From the NCBI GenBank assembly GCA_963763855.1, contig CAVXPU010000002.1:248001-312000 (forward strand): a stretch of DNA of 64,000 nt, in the 5' to 3' direction. Source of the DNA: JAIBCC01 sp963763855. Lineage in GTDB: Bacteria > Acidobacteriota > Blastocatellia > Pyrinomonadales > Pyrinomonadaceae. The position numbers and the translations under genes are program-made. Shown here one piece after another: positions 27,009 through 35,938 of this stretch. Positions within the stretch are counted from its first letter, which is position 1; the number at the start of each line of letters is the position of its first letter. The notes beneath the pieces were generated by a model. The model saw nothing but the letters and a program-made list of their open reading frames with translations, had not been told where the DNA came from and made no database searches.

Positions 27009-27131
27009 GTAACGCGGGCATCTTGCCTGCTTTTCGCGGTGGCATCTTGCCGCCTAAAGTCCTTTCGATTTCAACTTCTTAATTCCAAACATCTCTGTCT
27101 CACACAATTGCAGGCACGATGCCTGCGTTAC
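27009..27131. repeat. GTAACGC-bounded repeat element, copy 2
   Basis: It begins GTAACGCGGGCATCTTGCC and ends with the inverted GCCTGCGTTAC, with several small hairpins of the GGC-ATCTT-GCC type inside. The PP2C stop codon lies in its right end, and the kinase start lies 8 bases beyond its left end. It therefore sits inside the operon without breaking either frame. Confidence 0.8.
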
Positions 27132-27901
27132 TTTCTCGTTGCCAAAATAATCGTTTTATCGTCATCAGTCTTTTCGTTTATTTTCGCCGAATTCAAAAAT
27201 CCAGCGAGTTTTTCGTTCAAATTATCGGTCAAACCTTTTCGCAAAGGAGCAATCATAGGCATCAAAAATGGTTCGTGGGGCTGATTGCTTTGATAATCTA
27301 CTGCTACCGGAAAAATTCCGTCCGAAAATAAAATCACATCTTCAATTTTGTCTTTGATTTGGACAAATCTCAGACTATCTTCCGCCGTTTCATCGGTCAA
27401 AAATTCTGTAACATTAACGTATTCCGTCTCTTCAGGCTCAATCGCAAAATGATAACTTTTTGACTTGCCGGAAACGCTGTAAACCGCCCCACCATCGCCA
27501 ACTTGAAAAAACACCGCCGATTTCTTACCAACAATCGCTCCAACCAATGTCGAGGCAAAATCACGCAAAGTCTTCTTTTCTTTTCTCGCGATCTCGTCAA
27601 TTTTTTTCTGGAAATACGAAATCCAAAGTTTTCCAAATTCAATGTTCAAAGAGCTTAGCGAGGCATCTTGCGACGTTAGAAAAACTGCAACTTCGCTAAT
27701 AAAAAACTCGCAAGCAATCTCCGCACCAATCTGCCCGTCAGAAGTGCTGCCTGCTCCATCTGCCACAATCGCAATCAAAACTTCTCCGAATTTCGTTGTG
27801 ATAGTTTTGCAGGCAAATCTATCTTGGCATTCCGTATTTTGATTAATATGAGCCAAGCCGATGGCTGAAGCGTATGCCATACGCCATGTTGATTTGCTCA
27901 T
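27128..27901 (-). CDS. PP2C-family Ser/Thr phosphatase of the TerY-P-like triad
   Basis: A metal-dependent phosphatase of 257 residues that should oppose the neighbouring kinase. Metal-binding motifs are IVADGAGSTSDGQIGAE (about 49-65) and ILFSDGIFPV; a further conserved stretch is GAIVGKKSAVFFQVGDGGAVY. I choose the ATG at 27901, which overlaps the TAA of the vWA gene (TAATG) and has a GAGG site, showing translational coupling. The C-terminal Asp in KTDDDKTIILATRK completes the site. The last codon lies in a repeat element. Confidence 0.9.
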   Translation of the reverse strand: MSKSTWRMAYASAIGLAHINQNTECQDRFACKTITTKFGEVLIAIVADGAGSTSDGQIGAEIACEFFISEVAVFLTSQDASLSSLNIEFGKLWISYFQKKIDEIARKEKKTLRDFASTLVGAIVGKKSAVFFQVGDGGAVYSVSGKSKSYHFAIEPEETEYVNVTEFLTDETAEDSLRFVQIKDKIEDVILFSDGIFPVAVDYQSNQPHEPFLMPMIAPLRKGLTDNLNEKLAGFLNSAKINEKTDDDKTIILATRK

Positions 27902-28587
27902 TAAACCTCTGACCAACCATAGGGTTTATAATCGGTTATCGGCACGCTATCGCCCGGATTTGACCGCGAGACGCTCTTGAGCGAAGCCGAAAGCCATAGG
28001 AAAAATTCCCTAAAACGAACGCCCGAAAGCTTCATCGGCTCCCGCAGGGAAATTTGCCGTAACACTTTAATGTCCGCATCTTTAACCCCTAAAGCAAAGA
28101 AAGAAAACGACTTGGTTTCCTCACCCGAACGAATTAATTGCGGCAAATGCTGCCAATTATCGGTCGGTTCACCATCAGTAATCAGAAATATCCACGGACG
28201 AAAAAGCTTAATTCCGTTGTCACGCAAAATCTGCTTTCGGCGTTTCAAAAGTTCGAGTCCACGCGTTACCGCTTCGCCCAAAGGTGTGTCGCCGGCGGCT
28301 TGCATTTGCTGCGGACGAAACATATCAGCTGTCGCAAAATCCTGCAAAACTCTGACCGGTCCAAATGTAATTAAAGCAATTTCCACACGTTTCATCGCCA
28401 AAGAATCATCGAAAATTTCATCGCGAAAAGCTTGCAAGCCCTGATTTAATTCGGAAATCGAATTCCCTTCCATCGATCCGGAAGTATCGAGCAAAAGTAT
28501 GCAAGGGCAACGCGGTTCAGGGTTTTCGGCAAATTCAGCGGCAAAAAAAGGTTCTTGTTCGTCGTAGTTGTAAGAATTATTGTCCAT
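27901..28587 (-). CDS. vWA protein of the TerY-P-like triad (TerY/YegL-like)
   Basis: A cytoplasmic von Willebrand A protein of 228 residues, first gene of the cluster. The MIDAS metal site is intact: DTSGSMEGNS (about 34-43), Thr in GDTPLGEAV and Asp in LITDGEPTD. The arrangement vWA, PP2C, kinase matches the TerY-P triad described for tellurium-resistance and phage-stress systems, and E. coli yegL-yegK-yegI. No TerD-family gene is in view, so this is a triad without the Ter core. The trigger and targets are unknown. Confidence 0.88.
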   Translation of the reverse strand: MDNNSYNYDEQEPFFAAEFAENPEPRCPCILLLDTSGSMEGNSISELNQGLQAFRDEIFDDSLAMKRVEIALITFGPVRVLQDFATADMFRPQQMQAAGDTPLGEAVTRGLELLKRRKQILRDNGIKLFRPWIFLITDGEPTDNWQHLPQLIRSGEETKSFSFFALGVKDADIKVLRQISLREPMKLSGVRFREFFLWLSASLKSVSRSNPGDSVPITDYKPYGWSEV

Positions 28588-28759
28588 AAATCAATTAAGC
28601 TTAGGTATGATAAAGTTTTTTAGATGTGAATAGCAATATTTTTGTGTTGGATTCCATATTGTGGGTTAGCAAAGTTTTTCTGTAAATAAAAATATGACTT
28701 ATGCTGATTAATCATAAATTAATTTTGTAAATAGAAATTTTTGAAGTAAAACTTAGTTT

Positions 28760-29245
28760 ATGTTAATTTCCGAAACTTCATTTTCTCAGGCTTTACTGGA
28801 ATTTAAGAACTTTCTTGAACACAATAAATTACCAACCGAGATAGTTTATGTGCTTTGTGAGGACACATTTTCTCGAAAGAGCAAGCACTTTGAAACAGAC
28901 TTTTGGATAAGATTCCCTTTGCCCTCAAATAATGAAAGTTTAGCTGAGAGACACTATAAAATTGGTCAAGAGAAAGCGTTGGGCATTGGGATCTGTGCCT
29001 TTGCTATATGCGAAAGTAAAACCTGTTATGGTTTAGTAATTCCAAGGGATTCGGAAGATTCAGAATTCTTGTTCATGTCAACTAAATATCTAAAATTTAG
29101 TTTTATAGAGGATATGCCAGTTGCTAAACCTGTAAGAAACTATTTTCACTGGAAAATTTTTGAACTAATGCCATTCAAATATAAGAAAGGAAATTTCTTT
29201 GTTTATTTGGAATCAAAAAAGAACTTGCAGTTTACTTCTATTTAG
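28760..29245 (+). CDS. Hypothetical protein
   Basis: 161 residues with no motif that I recognise. It is soluble, aromatic-rich and has three Cys in the middle (GICAFAICESKTC). The gene and its upstream 170 bases are visibly richer in A/T than their neighbours, which may hint at recent arrival. It lies just before nadK on the same strand, with a 26-base gap. No signal peptide or membrane helix. Confidence 0.6.
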   Translation: MLISETSFSQALLEFKNFLEHNKLPTEIVYVLCEDTFSRKSKHFETDFWIRFPLPSNNESLAERHYKIGQEKALGIGICAFAICESKTCYGLVIPRDSEDSEFLFMSTKYLKFSFIEDMPVAKPVRNYFHWKIFELMPFKYKKGNFFVYLESKKNLQFTSI

Positions 29246-29270
29246 ATAATCATTATCAAAACTTTTCGAA

Positions 29271-30086
29271 ATGCCAAATAAATCAATTAAAACTGTAGGA
29301 ATTGTGATAAAACCAAATCACGCCGAAGCCTCTGAAACGGCTCGGGAACTCTCCGTTTGGCTTGGCGAGCGTGGAATTTCCGCTGTTCAAAAAGACTTTG
29401 AAAAGGTAGATTTAGCGGTCGTTTTAGGTGGTGATGGAACAATGATTTCTGCCGCCAGACTCCTGCAAAACTTGGATGTCCCTGTTTTGGGCATAAATTA
29501 CGGCAGTCTTGGCTATTTAACGGAATTTCGGATCGAAGAACTTTATGACGCTTTAGACACCGTCATAACCGGAAGTTTTGAGCTCGATAAACGGGTCACT
29601 TTAGACGTAACCCACATACGCGATGGCAAAATTTTGACAACAAATCGCGTACTAAACGATGTCGTTATCAACAAAGCGGCTTTGGCAAGAATTATTAATA
29701 TTGAAGCCACGCTTGATAGTCTTTACATCAATGATTTTCGGGCTGACGGGCTTATAATTTCTACTCCAACCGGCTCTACGGCTTACAATCTTTCAGCCGG
29801 TGGACCGATCGTTTTTCCATCGATGAATGCCGTAGTAATGACTCCGATTTGTCCGTTTACGCTTTCAAATCGTCCGATTGTCGTGCCGGATTCGGCGGAA
29901 ATCACTCTAAAACTCAAAACCGAAAATGAAGAGGTAGTTTTAACGCTTGATGGGCAAATCGGATTTGAATTAACCACGCAAGATATTATAAAAGTGACGA
30001 AAAGTAATACGACTTTAAATTTGATCAAGCCTCCTAACCGTAATTATTTTGATGTTTTGCGAAACAAATTGCGTTGGGGGAGATGA
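29271..30086 (+). CDS. nadK: NAD kinase
   Basis: Phosphorylates NAD to NADP with ATP (or polyphosphate) in the cytoplasm. The 271 residues carry the signature GGDG at 53-56 (LGGDGTMISAARLL), NYGSLGYLTEF, NDVVINKAAL and the TPTGSTAYNLSAGGPI loop, all in family order. It overlaps nothing upstream, and the next gene follows about 95 bases downstream. No stop or frameshift. The assignment is firm. Confidence 0.96.
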   Translation: MPNKSIKTVGIVIKPNHAEASETARELSVWLGERGISAVQKDFEKVDLAVVLGGDGTMISAARLLQNLDVPVLGINYGSLGYLTEFRIEELYDALDTVITGSFELDKRVTLDVTHIRDGKILTTNRVLNDVVINKAALARIINIEATLDSLYINDFRADGLIISTPTGSTAYNLSAGGPIVFPSMNAVVMTPICPFTLSNRPIVVPDSAEITLKLKTENEEVVLTLDGQIGFELTTQDIIKVTKSNTTLNLIKPPNRNYFDVLRNKLRWGR

Positions 30087-30181
30087 TATTGAAAGTGAAA
30101 CCAAATTATATTTTTGATCGAAACCAATATTGCGAAGCTTACGCTTCCAAAAAGAACAAGAAAGGGGCAGCTAATTTAATA

Positions 30182-32479
30182 ATGAAAAAATCTATCATAG
30201 GCTTGTTTCTGGCGAGTCTATTTTTATTTACACAAAATAGTTTTTCACAAACTGAGAAAATTGGAATAATCTCGGGAAAAGTGACCGAAAAATTGAGCGG
30301 TCAGCCACTTCCTGATGTCACCGTTTCTACAGCAAACAAAGAAACGAAAACCGACACAGATGGCAATTATCGTCTGGAAATTCCGGCAGGAGAATATAAC
30401 GTTAGGTTTTCGGCGAAAGGATTTGTCGAGATACTAACATCGCAGATTTCGATAACTGCAAACCGGACTTTTGTCCAAAACGCACAGCTAACAATCGCTT
30501 TGGCGGATGAAAAGGTTGAGGTTAAGAGCGACGTTTTTGCCACTACTGAAGATAAACCGCTTAGTCAAACTTCCCTAAATCAAGATGAAATCCGGAATAC
30601 GCCGGGCAGTGGCGGCGACATATTGCGTTCGATAAGTTCCTTGCCATCAGTAACTTCGCTCGGGGCTCAATTTGGGGATTACATCGTTCGCGGCGGAACA
30701 ACCGAAGAAAATCTGGTTTACATTGATAATATTCCGGTTTCTGATTTCACAATTTTTTCCGATAAATACGACAATGGGCGAGGCGGACGTGGAGCAATTC
30801 TTGCATCCGACGTAATTCAGCGTGCGGACTTTTCGGCAGGCGGGTTTGGGTCAAAATACGGCGACAAATTATCGTCCGTTTTGGATGTTGGAATCCGCGA
30901 ATCGAATCGGAATCGCGTTCAAGCAGTTTTGTTTTCCGATTTTGGAAATGCGGGCGGAAGTATTGACATTCCATTGGGTAAACGAGGTGGATGGTTCGCT
31001 TCGGTTCGCAGAAGTTATATCGATTTGGTTTTTGATATTTTCGATCTTGGCGACATTGGCAGACCGCGAAATTTGGATATTATCAACAAAGGCACTTTTG
31101 ATATAAACGACCGCAATAAGCTTTCGTTCACCGCGATTAACTCGTTTGAAAATTATACTTTAGACCCTACACAAGCTGCGGCGAGCGATGCTTTTAATAC
31201 TCGTCTCGAATCTCAAACTCGTTCGAGGCGAATGATTGCGGGTTTAACATTAAGCACGACAATTGGAAATTCCACGCTTTCGCAAGCCACCATTTGGGTC
31301 AATGGACAACACGTTGACGGCGGACTAAACCGTTTAGATGCAGTGCGAACGACACAACGCTCACGCGATCTGCGGGATTCGCAAGTAGGATTTAAGGACG
31401 ATTTTACGTCCTCTCTTTCAGATAAATTTCAGCTCGCATTCGGCGGTGGTCTGATTTTTGATCAAGCAAATTACAAAAGTTTTGAAAGAAGCGGTTTTCG
31501 TTTTAGCCCGATCGAAGAGCAATATCGGCGGGCAGACAGCACAAATCGTCTCGATTTATCCACGAAAACGAGCGGCTACCTCTACGCACAATCAAACTGG
31601 CGAATAAACCGTAAATTCTCGATCACGCCTGCACTTCGTCTTGATCGATATGGAATCACCGGACAAACTTTAGCGAGTCCGAGACTTTCAGCACGTTATT
31701 CGATATCCGAAAAATTCGCGGTAAATTTTGCAACGGGAATTTACCGTCAGCAGCCGAGTCTTTACACGCTTTCGCTCAACAAACCGTCGCCTCTAACCGA
31801 TGATCTGAAAGTTCAAACTGCCTTTCACATTATCGGCGGAGTTGAATGGCTTCCGCTTCAGGACGTTCGAATCAGGGCTGAAGTTTTCAACAAAAAGTAC
31901 AGTGATTTAGTGGGCGACGCTCTTTTTCCGTCTGGATTAAACATTTTCAATAACCGTGTTAAGGGTTACGCAAATGGTGTGGAAATATCTGCATTAAAAG
32001 CACTTAGTGGTAAATTTGCCGGACAGATTTCTTATTCCTACATCAATTCCAAGCGAACTTACAACGGCGACACTTTTTATGCTCCAACCGATTTCAATCG
32101 CCCGCATCAATTTACGGCAATTGGAATTACGCGGCTTTTTGGGATCACATTGGCGGCGAAATATCGCTTGGCGAGCGGCTTACCATACGATCTGCGAACT
32201 CCAATTTTGATTTCAACGGCTCCGAATGTTTTTTTGCAGCGGCTCGTGCGAGTAGAAGACAAAAACGCTAACCAATTGCCGCGATACAGCAATCTTGATT
32301 TTCGTGTGGAAAAGAAATTTGATTTCAAACGTTGGTCAATCGCTCCGTATTTGGACATGTTTAATGTTTTTGCTTCAGACAATAAATCGGAAGTGAACTA
32401 TGAATTTAATCGCCGAAATCCAAGTTTCTTGGGGGAAAACGCCAGACTTCCAATCTTGGGGGTTAGGGTGGAATTTTAG
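30182..32479 (+). CDS. TonB-dependent receptor with N-terminal carboxypeptidase-like domain
   Basis: An outer-membrane importer of 765 residues. The ATG at 30182 opens a signal peptide ending in NSFSQ; a longer frame upstream overlaps nadK and is unlikely. The domains are a carboxypeptidase-regulatory-like beta-sandwich (about 25-110, GKVTEKLSGQPLPDVTVS), then a plug (about 130-250, with DILRSISSLPSVTSLG and DYIVRGG), then a barrel ending in LPILGVRVEF. The plug is of the type with FSAGGFGSKYGDKLSSVLDV. The ligand is unknown, and no transport gene lies next to it. A terminator lies about 95 bases after it. Confidence 0.9.
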   Translation: MKKSIIGLFLASLFLFTQNSFSQTEKIGIISGKVTEKLSGQPLPDVTVSTANKETKTDTDGNYRLEIPAGEYNVRFSAKGFVEILTSQISITANRTFVQNAQLTIALADEKVEVKSDVFATTEDKPLSQTSLNQDEIRNTPGSGGDILRSISSLPSVTSLGAQFGDYIVRGGTTEENLVYIDNIPVSDFTIFSDKYDNGRGGRGAILASDVIQRADFSAGGFGSKYGDKLSSVLDVGIRESNRNRVQAVLFSDFGNAGGSIDIPLGKRGGWFASVRRSYIDLVFDIFDLGDIGRPRNLDIINKGTFDINDRNKLSFTAINSFENYTLDPTQAAASDAFNTRLESQTRSRRMIAGLTLSTTIGNSTLSQATIWVNGQHVDGGLNRLDAVRTTQRSRDLRDSQVGFKDDFTSSLSDKFQLAFGGGLIFDQANYKSFERSGFRFSPIEEQYRRADSTNRLDLSTKTSGYLYAQSNWRINRKFSITPALRLDRYGITGQTLASPRLSARYSISEKFAVNFATGIYRQQPSLYTLSLNKPSPLTDDLKVQTAFHIIGGVEWLPLQDVRIRAEVFNKKYSDLVGDALFPSGLNIFNNRVKGYANGVEISALKALSGKFAGQISYSYINSKRTYNGDTFYAPTDFNRPHQFTAIGITRLFGITLAAKYRLASGLPYDLRTPILISTAPNVFLQRLVRVEDKNANQLPRYSNLDFRVEKKFDFKRWSIAPYLDMFNVFASDNKSEVNYEFNRRNPSFLGENARLPILGVRVEF

Positions 32480-32573
32480 TCCGATCCCACTTTCGATAAT
32501 TATTTTTTGCAGCGTCTTGATACTTGCCGAAAACGGCTATATTCTTTAGGGCAAGTGAAAAAATTCTGTTTTT

Positions 32574-32602
32574 AAGCGATTGATTCACACAGTCGCTTTT
32601 TT
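32574..32602 (+). terminator. Putative rho-independent terminator
   Basis: A short stem AAGCGA/TCGCTT with a 13-base loop, followed by a T run and TCGTTTT. It lies downstream of the TonB receptor gene. Confidence 0.55.
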
Positions 32603-32658
32603 CGTTTTAGAAATTGCTACTGAGATTTTGAGGTCTTAGTTGATCTGGTTGTGTTTTT

Positions 32659-33204
32659 ATGAATGAAAAAGATGCCGCATTGAAATTCTTAAAAAAAGAA
32701 TGGGATTCGTTACACGAAGTTGAAAAGAAGGCGATTCGTAATTTAGTTGGTCGAAAGTTAACGAGTAAGAATGCAGGTGCCCATTTTGTTGAGGAACGCA
32801 CTTTTGGTGAAAGAATCGCGGATAGGGTTGCAACATTTGGCGGATCTTGGACATTCATTATTATCTTTTGCGGAGTTTTGGTTTGCTGGGTTATCTTAAA
32901 TTCCTATATTTTAGCCAATCGCGGTAATGAATTTGATCCGTATCCATACATTTTGCTAAATCTTTTTCTCTCGATGACCGCAGCTTTGCAGGCTCCGATC
33001 ATCATGATGTCGCAAAACAGACAGTCTGCAAAAGATCGGATTGATGCCGCACACGATTACGAAGTAAATCTCAAAGCCGAACTCGAAATCTTGAGTTTGC
33101 ATGAAAAAATTGACGAACTCCGCGATAAAAAATGGCTTGACCTGATTGAAATTCAACAAAAACAGATTGAAATGCTGGAAAAACTTTTGGAGATGAAAAA
33201 ATAA
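32659..33204 (+). CDS. DUF1003 membrane protein
   Basis: 181 residues that match the DUF1003 family closely: FGGSWTFIIIFCGVLVCWVI and FDPYPYILLNLFLSMTAALQ form two membrane helices. The conserved APIIMMSQNRQ and AHDYEVNLKAELEI follow, and the C-terminal end is a coiled coil. The family's role is not established; members are sometimes linked to ion or metal handling. The DAACS symporter gene starts two bases after it, so they are co-transcribed. Confidence 0.92.
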   Translation: MNEKDAALKFLKKEWDSLHEVEKKAIRNLVGRKLTSKNAGAHFVEERTFGERIADRVATFGGSWTFIIIFCGVLVCWVILNSYILANRGNEFDPYPYILLNLFLSMTAALQAPIIMMSQNRQSAKDRIDAAHDYEVNLKAELEILSLHEKIDELRDKKWLDLIEIQQKQIEMLEKLLEMKK

Positions 33205-33205
33205 T

Positions 33206-34594
33206 ATGGCAGAAAACGATTACGAAAAAGAATTAACCACGGATTTGGACGATCAAACGCGTGATAAACCGAAGGGTACGCCTTTGCATTGGCGGATTTT
33301 GGCTGGTTTGGCTGTTGGATTGATTTGTGGAGTAATCGTTAATTACTTCGTAATAGGCGATGTTGGAAAGCGTTTAGGGTACGAAGCTGGATTAAATTCG
33401 TTTATCAAAAACTTTTCCGAACCAGTAGGGCAATTATTTTTGAATTTGCTTTTGATGATCGTCGTGCCGCTAGTTTTTTCTTCATTGATTGTAGGCGTTG
33501 CGGGCATAGGCGATATTCGCAAGCTCGGCAGAGTTGGGGCAAAATCGTTTGCCTATTGTTTGATAATCTCAGCGATCTCAGTGGTAATCGGCTTAGGCTT
33601 GGCAAATACGATTCGTCCGGGTGACCGTATAAATCCGGAAACGAAAGTAAAGCTTGAAGAAAAATATAAAGACGACGCAGCGAAACGAGTGGCGGATCAG
33701 AAAAAAGTGGACGAGGCTGCGAAAGCTGATTCTCCGCTGATGTCCGCAGTGAAAACAATTGTGCCGAAAAATGTGTTTAATTCGATTGCTGGTGAAAATC
33801 CGAGCATGCTCCACATAATGTTTTTCGCTTTGATTATTGGAGTAGCCGTAACTCTATTACCTTCAAGGATTTCCGCACCTTTTGTGAGCTTTATGGAGGC
33901 AACTTTTGCAATCACCTCAAAAATTATCGATATGATAATGAAGGTTGCTCCATATGCCGTTGCGTGTTTGATTTTTAACAACGTTTCGCTTTTTGGATTA
34001 GACCTTATTTACTCGCTCGGTTGGTTTATTGCCACTGTTTTACTTGGTCTTGGGATACATTTTTTCGGCGTTTATTCGCTTTCGGTTGCATTGCTTTCTC
34101 GGATCAATCCTTTAGTATTTTTCTCAAAAGTTCGCACCGTAATTTTGACGGCATTTTCCACGAGCTCGTCAAACGCAACTTTGCCGACAGCCTTGCGTGT
34201 TTCGGAAGAAAACCTAAACGTACCCAAAGAAATCAACAGTTTCGTCTTAACCGTTGGTGCAACCGCAAACCAAAACGGCACAGCACTTTACGAAGGTGTA
34301 ACCGTTCTATTCCTAGCTCAACTCGCGGGCGTTCAACTTGATTTGGCTACTCAATTAATGGTCGTTTATTTAGCGATTCTAGGCGGAATTGGAACTGCGG
34401 GCGTACCATCCGGTTCGATTCCTTTTATCATCGGGATTTTGGCGATGATTGGCGTTAATCCTGCTTTAATTGCGATTATTTTGGGTGTGGATCGGATTTT
34501 GGACATGTGCCGAACGACGCTTAATGTGGTCGGCGATATTACGGCAGCAACCTTTGTGGCGAGAAGCGAAGGTTATAAACTGCTTGATAAATGA
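33206..34594 (+). CDS. Dicarboxylate/amino-acid:cation symporter (DAACS/GltP family)
   Basis: An inner-membrane sodium- or proton-coupled symporter for glutamate, aspartate or C4-dicarboxylates, 462 residues. Family motifs include a Ser-rich loop (TAFSTSSSNATLPTAL), ATANQNGTALYEG (the NMDGT-like substrate site, with NQNGT here) and ILGVDRILDMCRTTLNVVGD, which carries the substrate-binding Asp, Arg and Asn. A charged cytoplasmic loop (about 145-180) is longer than usual. It is co-transcribed with the DUF1003 gene. Whether it prefers amino acids or dicarboxylates cannot be told. Confidence 0.93.
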   Translation: MAENDYEKELTTDLDDQTRDKPKGTPLHWRILAGLAVGLICGVIVNYFVIGDVGKRLGYEAGLNSFIKNFSEPVGQLFLNLLLMIVVPLVFSSLIVGVAGIGDIRKLGRVGAKSFAYCLIISAISVVIGLGLANTIRPGDRINPETKVKLEEKYKDDAAKRVADQKKVDEAAKADSPLMSAVKTIVPKNVFNSIAGENPSMLHIMFFALIIGVAVTLLPSRISAPFVSFMEATFAITSKIIDMIMKVAPYAVACLIFNNVSLFGLDLIYSLGWFIATVLLGLGIHFFGVYSLSVALLSRINPLVFFSKVRTVILTAFSTSSSNATLPTALRVSEENLNVPKEINSFVLTVGATANQNGTALYEGVTVLFLAQLAGVQLDLATQLMVVYLAILGGIGTAGVPSGSIPFIIGILAMIGVNPALIAIILGVDRILDMCRTTLNVVGDITAATFVARSEGYKLLDK

Positions 34595-34623
34595 TGTAAA
34601 ATGTCTATGAGGTGAAATTTAAG

Positions 34624-35202
34624 ATGCCACAAACATTAACACAGCAAATTCCACAAAGAGTTCCGCTTCGTTTTACGGTTGATGAGTATTACAAACTCAT
34701 CAATCTTGGAATGCTTCATGATTACGAAAAGGCGGAAATTATTGACGGAGAGTTAATTAGAACTATGACAGTTGGAGACAGACACGCTCAAGTTGTTGAC
34801 CGATTAAACCGGATTTTGGTCAGAGCATTGCCGGATGAAATATTAGTCAGAATTCAAAATCCTTTGCGTTTGACTGATTATAGCGAACCAGAGCCGGATG
34901 TTGTTTTAGCTGATTTGACTAAATACGATGGCAGTCGTCATCCGCGTCCAAGCGAAACTTTGGTGGTTATTGAGGTTTCGGATTCAACACTAAAATTTGA
35001 CCGGGATACAAAACTTCCTCTTTATGCAGAATCTGGAATTGAAGAAGTTTGGTTGGTGAATTTGCCTAAGAACTTGATTGAAATCCATACAAATTTGAGC
35101 GATGAAGTTTATCAAACTGTAAAGCTTTTCAAACTCGGCGAAACGATTAAATCTGTGACTATCCCCGATTTAGAAATTGAAGTTGATAAAATTTTAGGAT
35201 AA
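34624..35202 (+). CDS. Uma2-family endonuclease-like protein (DUF820)
   Basis: A PD-(D/E)xK-fold protein of 192 residues, a family very common in cyanobacteria and some other phyla. The core residues are in EPEPDVVLAD, LVVIEVSDSTLKFDRDTKL and GIEEVWLVN. I start at the ATG at 34624, with GAGG upstream; a GTG 12 bases earlier is possible. The nuclease activity is predicted from the fold, and the biological role of the family is unclear. It lies between the symporter and the rhomboid gene without signs of mobility. Confidence 0.88.
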   Translation: MPQTLTQQIPQRVPLRFTVDEYYKLINLGMLHDYEKAEIIDGELIRTMTVGDRHAQVVDRLNRILVRALPDEILVRIQNPLRLTDYSEPEPDVVLADLTKYDGSRHPRPSETLVVIEVSDSTLKFDRDTKLPLYAESGIEEVWLVNLPKNLIEIHTNLSDEVYQTVKLFKLGETIKSVTIPDLEIEVDKILG

Positions 35203-35208
35203 TAAACT

Positions 35209-35938
35209 ATGTTTCCAATAGCAGACGATAATTCGGAAGTTCACATTACTCCGTATGTAACTTATGCAATAATTGCACTTAATGTTGTGGTTTATTTGCT
35301 TTTTCAGCAGATAAATTCAAATGTGTCTTTTGATGGGGCATTCTCGCTTGTTCCAAGAGAGGTTGTTGACGGAATAGATTTAGTAGGTGAAATTGATTTC
35401 AAAAGCGAAACGGGGAAAATTGTCGGACAGATCAATCACTTTGCGAACCCGATTTCTGTATATTTCAATTTTCTGAGCTCGATGTTTATGCATGGAAGCA
35501 TCATGCATATCGGGGGAAATATGCTTTTTTTATGGATTTTCGGCGACAATATCGAGAATCGGATCGGACATATTCGGTATGCAGCTTTCTATCTTGTGAC
35601 CGGAATTATTGCCGCAATCGCTCACATCTTGACTGATACGAACTCGGTAATTCCAATGCTTGGAGCTTCCGGGAGCGATTTCCGGCGTGCTTGGCGGATA
35701 CTTGCTTCTCTTTCCAAATAAACAAGTTAGAGCCGTAATGTTTAGCTTTATGATGACGACCGTTCCGGCATTTGTCGCTTTAGGTGCGTGGATTGGTCTG
35801 CAAATTCTGCAAGGCTATTTAGGAAGTGGCGGCGGCGTTGCGATTATGGCTCATATCGGCGGATTTATCGCAGGTGTCGCATTCATTAAAGTTTTCGCGA
35901 TTGGAACTTCTGCCAATCATATGCCAAATCAAAATTGA
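35209..35938 (+). CDS. Rhomboid intramembrane serine protease, apparent frameshift
   Basis: Cleaves membrane proteins within the bilayer. The first frame (MFPIADDNSEVHITPYV onward, with MHGSIMHIGGNMLFLWIFG) ends in a shifted tail after GAS. The second frame continues with GAISGVLGGYLLLF and the His helix AHIGGFIAGVAFIK. Removing one G of the GGG at 35671-35673 rebuilds the catalytic GASGAISG site and a 242-residue protein with six helices. Both catalytic residues are then present, so the gene was functional until recently or the extra base is an error. It overlaps the convergent MBL gene by ten bases. Confidence 0.88.

Noticed and set aside
27657..27680. A string like GCGAGGCATCTTGCGACG inside the PP2C gene as a third GTAACGC element
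   Set aside because: Only the inner ATCTTGC part matches and it lacks the GTAACGC ends; it could be chance within a coding region.
30074..30181. N-terminal extension of the second TonB receptor overlapping nadK
   Set aside because: The extension lacks a signal peptide; the ATG at 30182 opens a clear one.
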